Part shown: in pieces, positions 22,550 through 37,200 of the stretch | Position numbering within the stretch: the first letter of the stretch is position 1 | Layout: the number at the start of each line of letters is the position of its first letter | NCBI GenBank assembly: GCA_946699065.1 | Contig: CAMPDV010001582.1 | Location: 38,762-102,761 of the forward strand | DNA: 64,000 nt | DNA from: Loxodes magnus | Lineage: Eukaryota; Ciliophora; Karyorelictea; Loxodida; Loxodidae | Reading direction: 5' to 3' | The notes under the pieces: model-generated | The model's database searches: none | The model's input: the letters and a program-made list of their open reading frames with translations, nothing else | What the model was told of the DNA's origin: nothing | Made by a program: the position numbers and the translations under genes

Positions 22550-24368
22550 CTTTTAAAAAAAATAAGGTTAAAAGATAATAATTTATAAAAATAAAATGTA
22601 AGATAAACTTTAGAATTTATAATAAATAAAATTAAAAAAGTAAAATTTCATTCAATTAGCAGATAATCCTTATTATTTTTAATTTAGATCCTCTTAAAAT
22701 AAAATAGATAAAAAGATATTTTAATTAATGTTATAATCTAAAAATATTAGAAGTAAAAAATGAGTGAAATCTTAAATGATTCTTTAGTAATAATATTTCT
22801 AGATAATCGTTAGTAAAGAAAAAGAAAAGCATAAATTTTAAGATTTTTTATTAAGTTTATGAAGAAAAAATTAATATTAAAATTCATTCCTAAAATGAAT
22901 TATAATTTAAACATATTTAACTACTAATTATTTAAATTTTACATCTTTTTAAAAAGCTAAAATTTTATATAAAGTAAAGAACTATTTCTAAAATTAAATA
23001 AATATTTTTATTATATTCTAAAGAATTTTAAAATTTATAAAATGTGTAAGACAGTTACAAATAAATCTTTCTTAAAAAAAGTTTAGCGTTTAGAAAATTA
23101 TAAATAAATATACAATTACTAAAACATTTAAACTAAAAATTACATTAATATTCTTATTTTTAGCAAATTTTGGCTTTAAATTCTAAAATTAAAAGGTTAT
23201 CTTAATTTAATAAATAGAGCGAAAGATATCTAAAACTTAATAAATTCTAATAGAAAAAAGTTGAAATTAAAAGAGATAATATTTATGTGATATTAATGAA
23301 CCTATTAAGTAAAAATAATTTCTAAAGTTTTATTATTATTATTATTATTATTAAATAATTAATTCTTATGCTACATAATTATTTAATTTAGTATAAGCTA
23401 GCTAAAATGTAATAAAAATATAATATAAAATTAGTTGTTTAAGTTTAATAAAATAGATTTAAAATACTTTGATTAATATATAGTTAAATATTCTAAAAGG
23501 GATTCCTTGATTATGAAAGTTTTAAATTAGGCTTTTTAATAAATTGAATATGATTTAGTGATAATTTTAGAATATTTAAAGTAAATTAGGATTATTTAAT
23601 AAATGATAATTGAATTTGATTAAAAAGGATAAAATGATTAGTTAGTATTTTGACTTAAAGTAGTTAATGAATAATAGACTAATGATTTAATGATTATATT
23701 GATTTTGAATAATAATGTTTATAGTTTTAAAATATTAGTAGTATAATCCCTTATAATGCTTTTATATTTTTGATGACTAATTTAAATTAATCTTTTTTGA
23801 TAAAATAATAATTTAATTAATTAATTTTATTATTTTTAAATTAAATATACTAATTATTTATTTATCAATTCATAGTCATTTAACATTATTTAAATAACAT
23901 TTAACTATATCAACAGTAACTATCAAAACTACTATTACTACTATCAAATATACTATTTACATATTTTTACTAACAAACCTAAATAACTCATTTCAAATTA
24001 CTTCTTTAATAACTTATATAATATCTATTTATTATTTAACATACAAATATTACATTCTACTATTATAACAAAAACTATAACCTATTTTACTTCTACTAAA
24101 TCCAAACCCATACCTAGTTATTAGATTATTAGAAACTAAAAAAAACTAAATACCATTTACTTTATTCCTATTAATATCAAACCTTTACTAACATTATTTC
24201 TATTTCTTAAATAAGAAAGCCAGCAATAGTTTAAGGGTACTTCTAAAATTAAAATTTAGAAATTTAAAATGTTTGCTTCAAAGTTTCCTCCTTAATAAAC
24301 CATTATTTGAGTTATTTGCTTTACTATAATAAAGCATAATATTATTTCCTAAAATAGAATTTTAACAT
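22550..24368. other. AT-rich unit end with TTA microsatellite and a skew switch
   Basis: No gene recognised. A (TTA)n run sits at about 23331-23353 (unit 2 has fewer repeats at about 45185). From about 23400 to 23750 the plus strand has G but almost no C; from about 23880 to 24200 it has C but almost no G. The same switch is in unit 2 at about 45600-45720. Confidence 0.55.
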
Positions 24369-26489
24369 AAGAACAACATGTGTAAGAGAAAGATTTAGAT
24401 TAGCTATCTATAATTCATTAAATATTGTACAAGTGTTGGGAATAATAGTTTATTTTTACCTTTCATTTTAATATCGACAATGATAGCTCCAATTTAGCAA
24501 AAATAATTCTACTTAGTAAAAAAGATAAAATTACATCATTTAATCTTTATTCTCAAAATCAGAGTAAAGAAATTAATTTGAAGTAAGATAAATATATTTT
24601 TTAATTAAGAGTTGTCAAGATAATCAAAACCTTGCTTACTTATGAATATTTGCAAATAAATATTATAATTGATGATTTCAAAGAGTTTAATAAGCATAGA
24701 ATTATTAAAAAAAATTTATTCTAATAATGCCTTTAAAGAAATGCAGTCATATAAACAGCGAAAAGATTTGTTGACTTAATAAGAGATATATATATAAAAC
24801 GTTTTCTCTTTAATAATATACGCTAAATAAAATAGACATCTAATTTAAGAAACTATTTCAATCTAAAAACAAATTACTTATTCTTATAACTTTTAATATG
24901 AACAGAATCGTCGATATATCAAAACTCAATTAAATAAACTTTGCTTAAGTAGATAGGAATTTGATACATTTGAGCACATTTTCAAACTTAATCTTTTTAC
25001 AGATATTTTAAAAAATTTTAATAAACTTAAAATAATTAATGGAAAATAGTGTAAAAGACTTGTTTTATATGACTAAACTATATTAATAAATAGTTTACAA
25101 AAGATAAGATAATTAAATTAGATAAGTACATAAAAATATTTAATAATATTTAGAAGACCATTAGAGATTTTAAGAACTAGAGTGAAGAGAAAATAAGTTA
25201 TATTAAAAACCCATAAACAGATTTAATGAGCTTAAAAATTCTTTATCAAGATGAGAGTGAAAGAGAACCATGAATGAAATATGCAAACTTTTAAATTTAG
25301 CGTAATTTGCATGGTTAAATGCCAATAATTATACAATTATGTCTCAATATTTAAAATATTTAAACTCTTATAGTTTATTATTATTACTTATTATTTAAAC
25401 TTTAAATAGTAAATAAGATTTTTAAATTATTAATTTAAAAAATTAAAATAAATTATTTTAATAATTATCATTTATTTTATTAATTTAAGCTAAAATAATA
25501 AAAGTTTCTAATATAATTGTTGATATATATATAAAAATAAAATTTAATCATTTAGCACTTTAAATATTAAAGGATAGTTTTAGTTAAAATATGTTTTAAA
25601 TAAAAGAAATAAAGTAATTTAATTATAGTTAAATATTTTAAGTAAGTATAATTTTCTTATTATTAGCAAATTAATAATAATGGCTTATATTTAAATTTAT
25701 TTAACTGACAATGATAAAATAATTAATTTTACATAATTATACTAAGTTTAATTAAATTTTGATATATAAATTAATAATTTATACTTAACTTTAAAATATA
25801 ATAAAAGTTAGTTAAGATTATTATTATAATTACTTATATTACTTAGAACTAAAAATTATACATTAATTAAATTTATAATTATTGATAATTCTTTATTAAT
25901 TTTATTTTATACAGTTATCTCTAAAGATATGTTTAACTATATTTACTTTTTAATTTACTAAATTATTGTTTTAATTATTGTAGACATTAATTATCAAATG
26001 TGAACTTTTATATTTTTATAATCTAGTAATCAAATGCTTATTGTTAACCAATTATTTAAAACTCTTATCAAAATTATGAAAAGCATCCTCTTTATTAGTT
26101 TTAAATTGATACAAAGATAATTAATTCTAGCATATAATTATTTAATTATTTTAGATTTTTGATATAGTATTTTTAATATTAATATCTTAATATTATAAAG
26201 GATTATTTTTAACTATATTTTGCTATCATTTAGAATTTATATTATTAAAGTAATAAAGCTAAAGTTCTCTTTAGTTTACTTAGAACTTAAATTCCTTTTA
26301 GATATTTCTTCCTTTATATTATCTATGTTTTATTAATTGTAGTTAAATAAAGAGTTCTTTAAATGGCTTGATTAGCAATTTAATTAGTTTTTAGAACTTA
26401 AATTTTAATATTTATTTATAAAAATAAATGGTATAAATTAAAGCTATTTAGTAATAATATTTCAATTTAATAATAGAGTTATTGTATGA

Positions 26490-28940
26490 AACTGTTTATT
26501 TAAATTTTAAATTAAAAGAGTTTTTTGAAATCTATAACTGCATGAATTGCTTCCTTCAATTATAGACATTAGTAAATGTTTTTAATGCTTTTTAATTATA
26601 ATCTTGATTTCATAAATTTTAAATTACTCTTGTTATAGTCTCTCTTTTATGTCTTCCTTTTTTACTTTTTTCATTTCTAAAAATCTAATCTTCTTGATAT
26701 AAGTTACTTGTGAAATACTTTTATTTATAAATCTAAATATCCCAAATAAGACTTTGGAAAGAAGTTTATAAGTATTTAATCATATATTATAAAGCGTCTT
26801 AAGTCATAATACTCAATCTTTTACGATAGTCAATCTCTTATATTAGAATAGTATATACATCTAAAAATGTGCTAAATTTTACCATACTCTCCACACATAC
26901 AGTAGGGATTATCAATAGGATAATGATGATCTTAAAGATATTTTCGAAAACTATAAGATTGGGTTCTAAGCTTATATATACTGATAATTTCTTGTCTAAA
27001 TTATTTGTTCAATTTAGTGTAAGTAATTACTAGAATTGGTTAAGATACGAAATTGTTTAGTATATATTTTAGCTTTTTCATTCTCTTAAAATTTTGAGTA
27101 GCTGTATTATAGAAATATTATTGTATTTTGTCTCTTATATATTTAGTAAAAATTTTTTAATTTGTACTAATCTTAGAATTCTACTGATCGATACTATAGA
27201 GGTCTGATAATTGCTAAACTTGATCATAGCATTGAAATCCTTTTTTTCAGTTGGTAATGAAAAGAGAGCCTATTGTCGACGTCGGAAAATCAATATTTTC
27301 TTATTTCATTTTATAATAGAATTAAAAAAACTTTATTGCCATAATGTGTTTGAAAGATAACCAGTTTAAATCTATGAAGCATAACTTATTTATGTGCTTA
27401 AAGTGCTTTTCTTGAAATCATTCTCATATTTGATTCAATTCTATTCAAAACTCAAGTTATTCCTCTCTGAATACACCATGGTACTAGTTCTCTCCATATT
27501 CTGCTTTAGGTAATGTAAAAAGTCTGCATAAAGTTTTAAAATGTCAAGAAATCACATTCTTATATCTCATAAGTTAAAAACAGCTTTTTCATTGCAACTA
27601 AATACTTGATCACGACTTCTCTACAATGAGAATTAAAATTCTTCTTTTAATGTAGCATTACATCTAAATATGTAACTAGTTCCTTTTAAATAATTGGTTA
27701 GATATCTAATCATAAATTTAAATTTTATTATTTCTAATGTTTCTTTAAAATTTAGATGTATTCAGATTTGATAAATTTGATCTTTAATTGATTTTATGTA
27801 AAAATGCTTATCTTTAGCACGTTTCGATAGTTATTAATTATTTGTTATATTATTCAAATTTATTAAGTTGCTTATCTAATTTTTATAAATCCCATTTATG
27901 TAGGGTGAATCAAATTTCTCTAATAAAGCAGATTGCAAATTCTTTTTGTTAAAGCTTTATCATATAGTTTTATAATAATATTAATAAGAGAAACAGGTAG
28001 TCAGTTTTTCCAGTCATCTTTGATTCCTTTTTTAAATATTGAAATTATCGCCAATGTATTTAATTCCTAAGAGATTCTTCCAAATCTTAACATATTATTC
28101 AGAAAAGAGTGAAGAATTATTATCAAATATTATCCACAATATTTCAGAAATTCACCTTTTATTCTGTCTGAATCAGCTGATTTTCCATTCGTAATTTCTT
28201 GTATTTCTTGTATGGTAAAAAGATAAAATCCTAATAAATATGAGAGTTGATAATTTTTAATTTCCTATATGCTATCTTATATTTTATCTATTTTTTAATT
28301 ACTGAGAATTATATTATTTAGTTAGATTAAAATTTTTCTTAAAAATAAATTCTTCCATGACTCAATGGATTTATTTTTGATTTCTTAATCAAAGTTCATT
28401 TAATTTATTATTTTAGGGTTTTTAATTTTCTTAGTATGTGAAAATATTTCTTTAGCATCTCCATTTAGAAGTAAAAGTTTCTTTTTTGCTTTGTTTTTTC
28501 AAAATTTCACAAATTAGAATTGAAGTCATTCAGAATGTCGTTTCACTTTTTCATGAATATTAGTTACTTATTAGTTTATTCTTCCAGATATAATGTATGC
28601 TTCTTATATACTGAGTTAGCCCTTTTAGGCCTACATATTTCTTAGTAAGATCTCGAGGAAATTTGTTATAACTTGAGTCTGGAATAAAGGATCCCAATGT
28701 TTAATCAGCATATTATTAGATGTTATTTTTGATAAATTCATATTAAACTTCAAGATTATCTTAATCTATCTAAAAGAATTCTAGATAAGTTTGCAGGAAA
28801 GATTCTAAATATTTTTGACAATATATTGTATCTTATAACCTATTTATTTTATATTTCCTCAAATTCTTGCACATTTTCAATTAATCTCATATAAAATTAA
28901 GTTTTGTTTTATAAATCAATTTGCAGAAAAAATTATCTTT
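26490..28940 (-). mobile_element. LINE ORF2 on the minus strand, RT core deleted (unit 2)
   Basis: Near-identical to 4450-6900, with the same domain order (linker, RT regions 0-2, C-terminal Cys/His motif at about 26920-26880) and the same ~400-bp deletion of RT motifs A-C. The deletion therefore predates the split of units 1 and 2. Confidence 0.8.
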
Positions 28941-29208
28941 TTAAGCTATAATATCATCTTATCACTGTTTATCTTATAAAAGAATTGTTTTAAGAATTAA
29001 GTTTTTATCTTTAAATAATCTAGCAATTTTCAGTTGATATCATACTTTATGAATAAATATAATTACAATCTTTAAAACATTAATAAAATAGATAAATAAA
29101 CAAAAAATAATGACTATTTAATTAGAAAATGAATATGAAAACATTTTAATTTAATTTCTTGATAAGATATTTTAAATTAAAATAAGTGTTTAATCTTTTA
29201 AAAATCAT

Positions 29209-30042
29209 ATTTATTAAACCACTATAGAACAATTTTAAAACCTAAGATAATTCCCCAAAATAACATACACGAAATTAAACAAAAAATATTTGAAAGAAAT
29301 AATTTGCATCTATAAGATTAGAAGCCAGTCTTACGCATTTCGAAAGACTCTGAAAGATCGAAATTATATTATTGAAAATCCTTTTTGTATATGCGGAGAA
29401 TATGCCACTCTCCAACATGTAATGGAATGTATATATTACATTGATATAAGAGAATGATTGGTCTCCAAAATTGGTTAATGTGATATTTTGAAACTAATAA
29501 ATTACGATTAACTATATATAAACTCTTTTCCTAAGAAAAAAATAGAAATGGTGGATGAATAAATAAAAATATTCATTCAAATGTTTATCAAAAGGAGGCA
29601 AGAAATTCTATAGCAAGAGAAAGAAGAAGAGCAATACGAGAAATAATAAAAAGAAGCAAATCTAAGAATAGAAAATTTTAATGAAGAGAATGAAGAATAA
29701 TAAAATAAAGAAAACAAAGAATAAGATGTCCAACAAAATTAGATGAAAAATGATGAGGAAGAAGAAGATTGGAACGAAGAGGAAAACGATAGCGAAGATG
29801 AAGAAGAAGAAGATTGACAACAGAAAATAGAAAAAAATGAAAGTTAGCTTGAAAATGAACAAGAAAGGAGATACTCAGAAGAAAAAAAACCTAAACTAGA
29901 AAATTAGTTCTGAAGAGCAATAAACTTGATATATAATAACATTTAAAAACAATATAATACCTTCAATTGGAAGAACATATTCTGAAAATTGAAGGTACCA
30001 CAAATTTTTTTAGTTTAATTAAATTTAATTTATTAAACCACT
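29209..30042 (+). mobile_element. 5'-truncated LINE 3' fragment with perfect 15-bp TSD (unit 2)
   Basis: Same insertion as 7169-7999. Here the target-site duplication ATTTATTAAACCACT is perfect on both sides (29209-29223 and 30028-30042). It carries CICGEYATLQHVMEC, REWL with TGA for Trp, the acidic tail and the 3' hairpin (29958-29997). Confidence 0.9.
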
Positions 30043-31308
30043 TTAAATATTATTATGTTTTGAATATTTAGTATCTTAAATAAAAAATTACTATATTGTA
30101 TAATAACCAAACATTTATTAAAGGAATGTGAAATTAAAAATTATAATTTAGTTGTCTAATAATTTAGCATATAACAAAAATAGTTCATTATTAAGGTTGT
30201 TTATGAAATTGTGTACTATTAGCATTATTGGCTTAGTAGAAACTTTGCTTTTTATTATGCTATATATGTTTCTTTTTATATTGTACGAAATATTTCCCAT
30301 TTTTTATAGATATAATTATAATAGTTATTAACTTACACTTTGTATATTATTTTAATTATACAAAAAATTAAAGCTTTTAACCTTTTTTGATATAATCAAA
30401 ACTATATTGATTTCTTAATTATTTACACTTTCATTTTGCTAATTCTTATTATTTAATATTAGAATATAATTTTATTCTTATTTTAGATGGAATATAAGAT
30501 AATTTACAAGAAAGTTAAGATTTTTATAATTTTGCATATATTCAAATTATTTATATAGTTTACTAGCAAATGCTTTTTATATGATAAATAATCAATCAAT
30601 TTTTTAAAAAAGCTTTCAGCTTTAATAAAATAGCTTCATTAGAAATTCAAATTTTAAGATTAATAAATAAAATCGATTTTCTACATGCACAGTAGATATG
30701 CTTAAGTTGCTTATAATCAGAAAGTTTATCTTTAAAGCTTTTCTTTTAATATTACAGAATGAGAAAAATTTTAAAGAGAAAAAATACTTAATATAGCAAT
30801 TTTTCTTAAAAACTTGTTTTCCTCTTCTAAATTAACATCTTTTCGCAAACTAAAAACAGATAGTTAGTCGTAATAAGCTCTTTTCAAAACTCTTTTACTA
30901 ATCTTAAATTTTTAATATTTTTATAATTATTATAATAAAGCAGAATATTTTTAAACTTGATTAATAAATTTTTGTTTCTTTATTTTATATAGTTAGGTTA
31001 GATATATTATTTGGATCCTTGTTTAATTACTTTTTTTAGATTCTTTGTAAATTGGCATAAAATTTATTATTACAGATGTATTTACCTCATTTTTTCTATT
31101 TGATTGATCATATTTTTATAAAGAGATTTTTTAGCTCTTTTTAGATTAGTTATTTTTAAAAATTTACAATATCCATTAAAAAAATAGTTTTAAGCCCTCT
31201 TATAAAAAAAAATTTTACTGATTTTGTTTCTTCAAAAATTGTAATTTATTTTTTTATCTTTACTTCTTAAAAGTCATTTAAAAAACTTTTCAAATCTTTT
31301 AAAATTCT

Positions 31309-31397
31309 ATCCTTTAAGAAAAGGATTTATCCACCCGAAATTCTTTTGTAGCGTATAACTCAGAGCGAAAAAAGGATAATTTTTTCACGATTTCATG
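31309..31397. other. Box A (unit 2)
   Basis: Inverted repeat ATCCTTT/AAAGGAT followed by the diverged B/C-like core with GTAGCGTATAACTCAGAGCG; same as 9272-9360. Confidence 0.5.
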
Positions 31398-31826
31398 GTT
31401 ATTTTATTATATCTCCTTTTTTCTTGAGATCCTTTTCATTTAAGTAAATTCATATAATATTAAAAATTTTAAAACAAATTTTTTCATTTACTAGAAAAGA
31501 AGTTCAAAATTAAAAATTGTATTTTTTCCAAAGCATAAACAATAAATTTTTTTTATAATTTCAAACATAATTAACCTTATCAAAAATATACTTTTAAATA
31601 AAAAAGAAAAAAAGTTTTGTTTAAAATTTTACAATAAATTTTCTTAAAAACAAAAATTTTTTTTAATTTTTACAAAATACCATTTCGACAAAAAAGATTT
31701 CCAAATTATATTTTAATATAAATTTTTTTAATTCCTATTTTTTCTCAAAAATCTTTTATATTTGGAATTTTTTCTTGAAATTTTATTCCTATTTTAAAAT
31801 TTTTTATCCCGAAATAATTAAATTTA

Positions 31827-31982
31827 TTCCGTGCCGAAAATCTTTGGTAGTGTAAAACGCTGAGCAAAAAAACAAAATTTTTATTTTCATGAAATTTAAA
31901 CTCTAAAATTGAAAGATAATGATAAATAAAAAACTTAATATCAAAAAATTTTATAATCCAATCGGAAACGAAACATATTAAA
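31827..31982. repeat. Box B (unit 2)
   Basis: Copy of 9791-9947 with the core TTTGGTAGTGTAAAACGCTG. Confidence 0.7.
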
Positions 31983-32330
31983 ATAAAAATTTATTATTGA
32001 ACTTAAACACAAGAATAAACAAATTTAAATAAATTTATTAACATATAACTTAAAAAATTAAATTACCATCCAAAAATTCAAAATTTTTTTAGTTTTAAGT
32101 CTATTTAAAAAAAAAACCTTTTTTACATATTAAAAAAATGTATCCCGTCCCAGAAATATTTATCAAAAAAAGTTTTAAAAAAATTCCTTAAAAAAAATTT
32201 AAGGAATTTTAAAATTAATTTCCAAATTTTATTTCCAAAACGATTTTAGATAATTATTTTCGAAATTATTTTAGAAACGCTTTTCTAAGAAATTTTAAAA
32301 ACTTTTTTTTAAATTACTTTCAAAATTTTT

Positions 32331-32450
32331 ATTCCTATAATGAATTTTTTATCCCAAAATAAAAAAATTTATTCCTATTTAGATTTTTTTATCCCAAAAT
32401 AAAAAAATTTATTCCTATTTAGAATTTTTTATCCCGAAATAATTAAATTT
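32331..32450. repeat. 40-bp tandem repeat, three copies (unit 2)
   Basis: Copies start at 32331, 32371 and 32411 with an exact 40-bp period, one copy fewer than unit 1. Confidence 0.85.
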
Positions 32451-32451
32451 A

Positions 32452-32607
32452 TTCCGTCCCAGATATCTTTGGTAGTGTAAAACGCTGAGCAAAAAAACAA
32501 ATTTTTTATTTTCATGAAATTTAAACTCTAAAATCGAAAAATAATGATAAATAAAAAACTTAATTTCAGAAAATTTTATAATCCAATCGGAAACGAAAAA
32601 TATTAAA
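32452..32607. repeat. Box C (unit 2)
   Basis: Copy of 10456-10610. The G-poor spacer 32608-33142 separates it from the WD40 3' end. Confidence 0.7.
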
Positions 32608-33142
32608 CTTAAATATTAAAATTTTATAATATCAATAAATAATTAATAATTAATAATAATTAATAAATAATAAAAAAACAAAATTTAATTTAATTTAAAA
32701 TAAATACTTAATTAAATTTTTTAAATTATAATCAAGATTATTAACTTACTTTAACCTTATAAATAATATTTTAACCACTTCACAAAAAAAATGATAATTT
32801 ATACTCAACTTGAAATTTTTACTAAATCTAAAAATTAATCCATAAAATTTTATAGCATAAATTTAAACTTAAACTTATTTCATGCTTTCATTTAACAAAA
32901 TTATATTTTAAATATTTTTAAACATTACCACTTTAAATCAACATACCTCACTAATTTCTATAACCTATCACTCAACCTTTTTTTTAAACTAATAATATTT
33001 AAGAATATAACAAATTTTTAATTAATAATTAAAAAACTTCATATAACTAAAAACATTATTAACATTAAACATTCATTTAAATACATTACCAATATCTTAT
33101 ATCTTTAATCGTAAAATTTAATTAAGTCAAATCATAAGTTAC

Positions 33143-34226
33143 TCAACTCGAAACTCTCCACTTTCTTATTGTCTTGTCCCATCCTCCCGATACCAACCAT
33201 CTATTATCAACACTCAATGCTATAGAAGATATTGCATATTTATGCCCTTATAAAGTCTATATACACTCTCCTTTATCAAAGTTTCAAATCTTGATTGTTT
33301 TATCCCATGAACCAGAAAAGATAACACTTGAATCAACACTTAACTTAATACTTCATACAACATCTACGTGACCTTGAAGAGTACGAATAAACTAACCAGA
33401 AGAGAAGTCCCATATCTTAATAGTCCTGTCATAAGAACCTGATATTATATACCTATTATCCTTTGACACTATCACCGATAAAACTCGGCCTGAATGCCCA
33501 GTAAGAGTTCGCACAAGCTGACCAGTCTAGAAATCCCAAATCTTTATAGTTTTATCCCAAGACCCCGATATAATATATCTAGAGTCATAGGAGAGTACTA
33601 CCGATATAACTACATTAGTATGTCCAGACAAAGTTCTTTGGAGATCACCATTGAGGAAATTTCAGATCTTTATAGTGTTATCGTAAGATCCCGATACTAT
33701 ATAGCTAGAGTCTGGGGAAATTACTACCGATATAACTACATTAGTATGTCCAGACAAAGTTCTTTGGAGATCACCATTGAGGAAATTTCAGATCTTTATA
33801 GTGTTATCAGCAGATCCCGATACGATATAGCTAGAGTCCTAGGAGATTACTACCGAGTTAACTGAGGAAGTATGTCCTGTTATAGTTCTTATGAGAGCAC
33901 CTGTCTGGAAATTCCAGATCTTTATCGATTTTTCAGGATATGCTGAACTTGATACTATTCAATTCAGGTCACTTGATATGGCTACCGATAACACAGCTGA
34001 AGTGTCAGTAAGGACTTAGTCTAAAAAATATTAAAGAAATACCTTTACTTTGGTCATAACTGATCTTGTTTATTAACTTTTAGTAGCATAAATTAGGCAG
34101 AATTTCATACTTAAAATGAAGTAGAGATATTTTCCCTAGGATGTGGCTTCTCGCTCTTAGGAGTTTTCTTAAAAAAATACTTTTAGTAAATTGCTTTTCT
34201 TTTTTCTCCGTTTGTTTTCTCTCCAT
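33143..34226 (-). CDS. WD40-repeat protein, 7 blades (unit 2 copy)
   Basis: Exon 1 is 34043-34226 (ATG at 34226) and exon 2 33143-34020, with a 22-nt intron at 34021-34042, giving 353 aa. The intron is one base longer than in unit 1 yet the exon frames agree, which shows it is a real intron. The N-terminus is MERKQTEKKEKQF, with CAA (34212-34214) where unit 1 has TAA, direct support for TAA=Gln. Seven blades; relative to unit 1 one 126-bp blade is absent. TGA replaces unit 1 TGG at two Trp positions (33959-33961 and 33284-33286). Blade 1 begins DTSAV instead of GHSSPV (one residue shorter). It ends RVSS then TGA at 33143-33145. Confidence 0.9.
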
Positions 34227-37200
34227 TTTAATTTTTATAACTTACTTCAATAAATATTTAATTAAAATAACTAAATAAATTTTACTTACTTAATTTCAAT
34301 ATAATTAAACAATTAAATTATTTATTAAGCATACTTTTAAATATCTTCTAAAGCATTGGTTTTTCTATTTTTGTCTTAAAACAAGACAAGATAATAAACT
34401 AATAGTGTATAAACTTTTAAGATTTTAATTATTTTATATCCTTTTACTTTTAAATGAAAGGATAAGTTATTATATCAAAAGTTTATAATGAAGAATTTAT
34501 ATCCTTATTATAATAACTTTAATATGCATTTATTAATTATTACTTATTTGTGCTTAAAATAAAAGACTCTTAATAAGAAAACCTTATTTCGTTGTAGATC
34601 TTTTAAATGATAAATAAAATATTACAATTCTTTTAAAAGCTACTGTTATTAATTATTGCTTTTCACTTACATTTAATAAAAAAAATTATTTCTTTAATCT
34701 TTTTACTAATTAAAAAAATTAAATAAAATAAGTTTCTTATTAATTAGTTTGAATAAATATTAAAAAACATAAAATTATTTAAAACAAAGCATTTTTAGAA
34801 TCTATAAGATAAACTCTTTTAATTGTCCACTTTCTTACTACTATTTAATTAAAACTTTTTATTTATAAAGGTCTCTCTTATAATAATAAACTAATATAAT
34901 TTATTATAATGTTGATTCTAAGCAAAATATATAAATGTAATAAATATAAGTAGTAGAAAGTAAATATTTAAACTAGCTATAAATGGTGTATCACTAATTA
35001 TATCTTACAATTATTAAATAGTAATATTTAATTTTATTATTAAAATAAGCTTTAATATGTTTAATTATGTCTATTAAATACTTAAAATTTTATCCTTTTA
35101 GCTTTATTAGTTATTAATTAATTTCTCTTTAATTTAGATATTAGATTAGTTATAATTAATACATTTAGATAACTTTCTCTTTTTATAGCAAACTAATATT
35201 ATATTTATTATTTATGTTATTTTTGTATCTATCATTTCTAATTAATAATACCTAAATTATTCTAGATTATTTAAAGATAAAAACTTAATTCTATTATTAT
35301 ATACAAATAGAAATTATATTGTTACCACTATTAATACTCTCTTTCTTAAAATTATTTGTTTGATATTAAGAAAATTATAAGCTTTTAAGAAAGAAAGCAT
35401 ATTTTTAATATCTTCTATTATTATTTTCTGAATTAATAGAAAGAGTAAACTTAACATAATATGTTTCTTTGTAATAAGCATGAGATAATATAAGTATTAG
35501 ATTAGCTAATATAAGTTATTTAAAACTAATCTAATAAATTATTATTTACTCTTAATACATTTATTAGTCTATTATTATTCTATATCTTTCTGTTCCTAAT
35601 CAACAATTCTGCATGTTTTGCTTTATAGCACATCCTCATTTATTAATCTTATTACAAAAGATTTAAACCTAAAAAGATGATATAGATAGTTATAGAATTA
35701 TTTGAAACTTAGATATTAAAATAAGTTTGAATTTTAGATTATTTATAATTTTCCTAAATTTAAATTATATTTATATATTCCTTTTTATTAACTATCTTTT
35801 GTAATTAACTTTTGTTTGGAAAACTGACAAAAAGATACATTTTGTAAAATATTTAGTCTTAATTTATCTAAGTTTATTTTAGTGATTATAAGAATATATT
35901 AAATTTAAAGTATTATACTAGTTCTATAAAACATTTAGGTAATTATATGTACTAAAATAAATAGTAAAGAGAAAACATTATTCTTTTATATAATTAAATA
36001 AAGAAAAGCTAATTTAAATCTTCAATAGAGTCAATTATTCATATATCTAAAATTCTCTATTTATCTTAAAATCAAGAGTTTAATATATTATAGCCTCCTT
36101 TACTAACTTATTTAGTAATACTAATTCATAAAATCTTAAAAGAAAATTCCTTTTTACTTTAACTGTACTTGCAAATATTCTAAGTCCTTTAACTAGTTAA
36201 AGATAGGCTTAATTAGAGACTAATAAGAAATTTTCTTATCCTCTAGATAAAATATTTAATAAAGCTGTGGTTGCATTTCTTATTAATGAAGAATAATATT
36301 TTAAATTAAAATAAGGAAAATTAATATTTTTCTATTTGTTTAATAAAAATTTAAAATAATTTATTATATAAAATCTATTAATATTTTATAAAAAACCAAA
36401 GTAAATGCAAAAACATCAGCTAAATATAATTTAAAAAATATTAAGAAAATTTATAATTCTAAATGATATTATAAATAAATATTTTAAATATTTACTAATG
36501 TTTAGATAAAACATATAATAATTATGTAATCTCTATTTTAACCTTAGAAATGTAGTAAAATATTTTTAAAAGTTAAATGAAAAATTATAAGGGAAACTTA
36601 AGAAATTAAATATTTCTATAAAAAATGAATATAAAATTTACTAATTATTTAATTGATACTATCAACTTCATTATTATTTAAAATTATTACTAAAAGAAAA
36701 AATAAAGTATTAATTAATTATCTTAAAAATTAAAAAAATTATAATTAAAAATTTTATATTTAACAATATTTGTGATAAAGATAAATATTAAAGAATATTA
36801 AAATCTTACAAATCTAGCATCGATTGACTTTTAAATATAGAAATTCAACATAAAAATAATTATTCTTAGAAATTTTCAATTTCAATTTCAATTTCAAAAA
36901 TATAAAAAATGTTAAAAATGTTAAAAAATTCTCTAACTCTCAGATTTTTATAATCAGCCTATTCAAAGATAGTTTATTTTTACTATTTTTCATAGATTAT
37001 GGATGTATATATGGTATAAGTATTAATTATTTTACTAATCTCAAATTTACTTCTGCTTAAGTGAAAACTTTTAATAAATAAGTAAAAATAATTTAATTTT
37101 TTATTTTCTAAACTTAATATGAAATCCCACTAAATGTTTTTAAAAATAATTTAATTTATATCAATATTAAGATTCTAACTTTAAATGTTAAGTAAAGTAG

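Larger units (their letters stand above)
2334..24368. repeat. Tandem array unit 1 (22,035 bp)
   Basis: First copy of the large direct repeat. The marker AAGAACAACATGTGTAAG begins at 2334, 24369 and 46219, giving periods of 22,035 and 21,850 bp. Identity to unit 2 is very high along its length, including the AT-rich deserts, with mostly single-base changes and small indels. Unit 1 differs from unit 2 by one extra WD40 blade and one extra 40-bp repeat. Its left neighbour is a LINE rather than another unit end. Confidence 0.95.

Noticed and set aside
29662-29862. Minus-strand Phe/Ile-rich frame suggesting a membrane protein
   Set aside because: Complement of the Lys/Glu-rich tail of the plus-strand LINE fragment; GAA/AAG runs read backwards give Phe/Leu.
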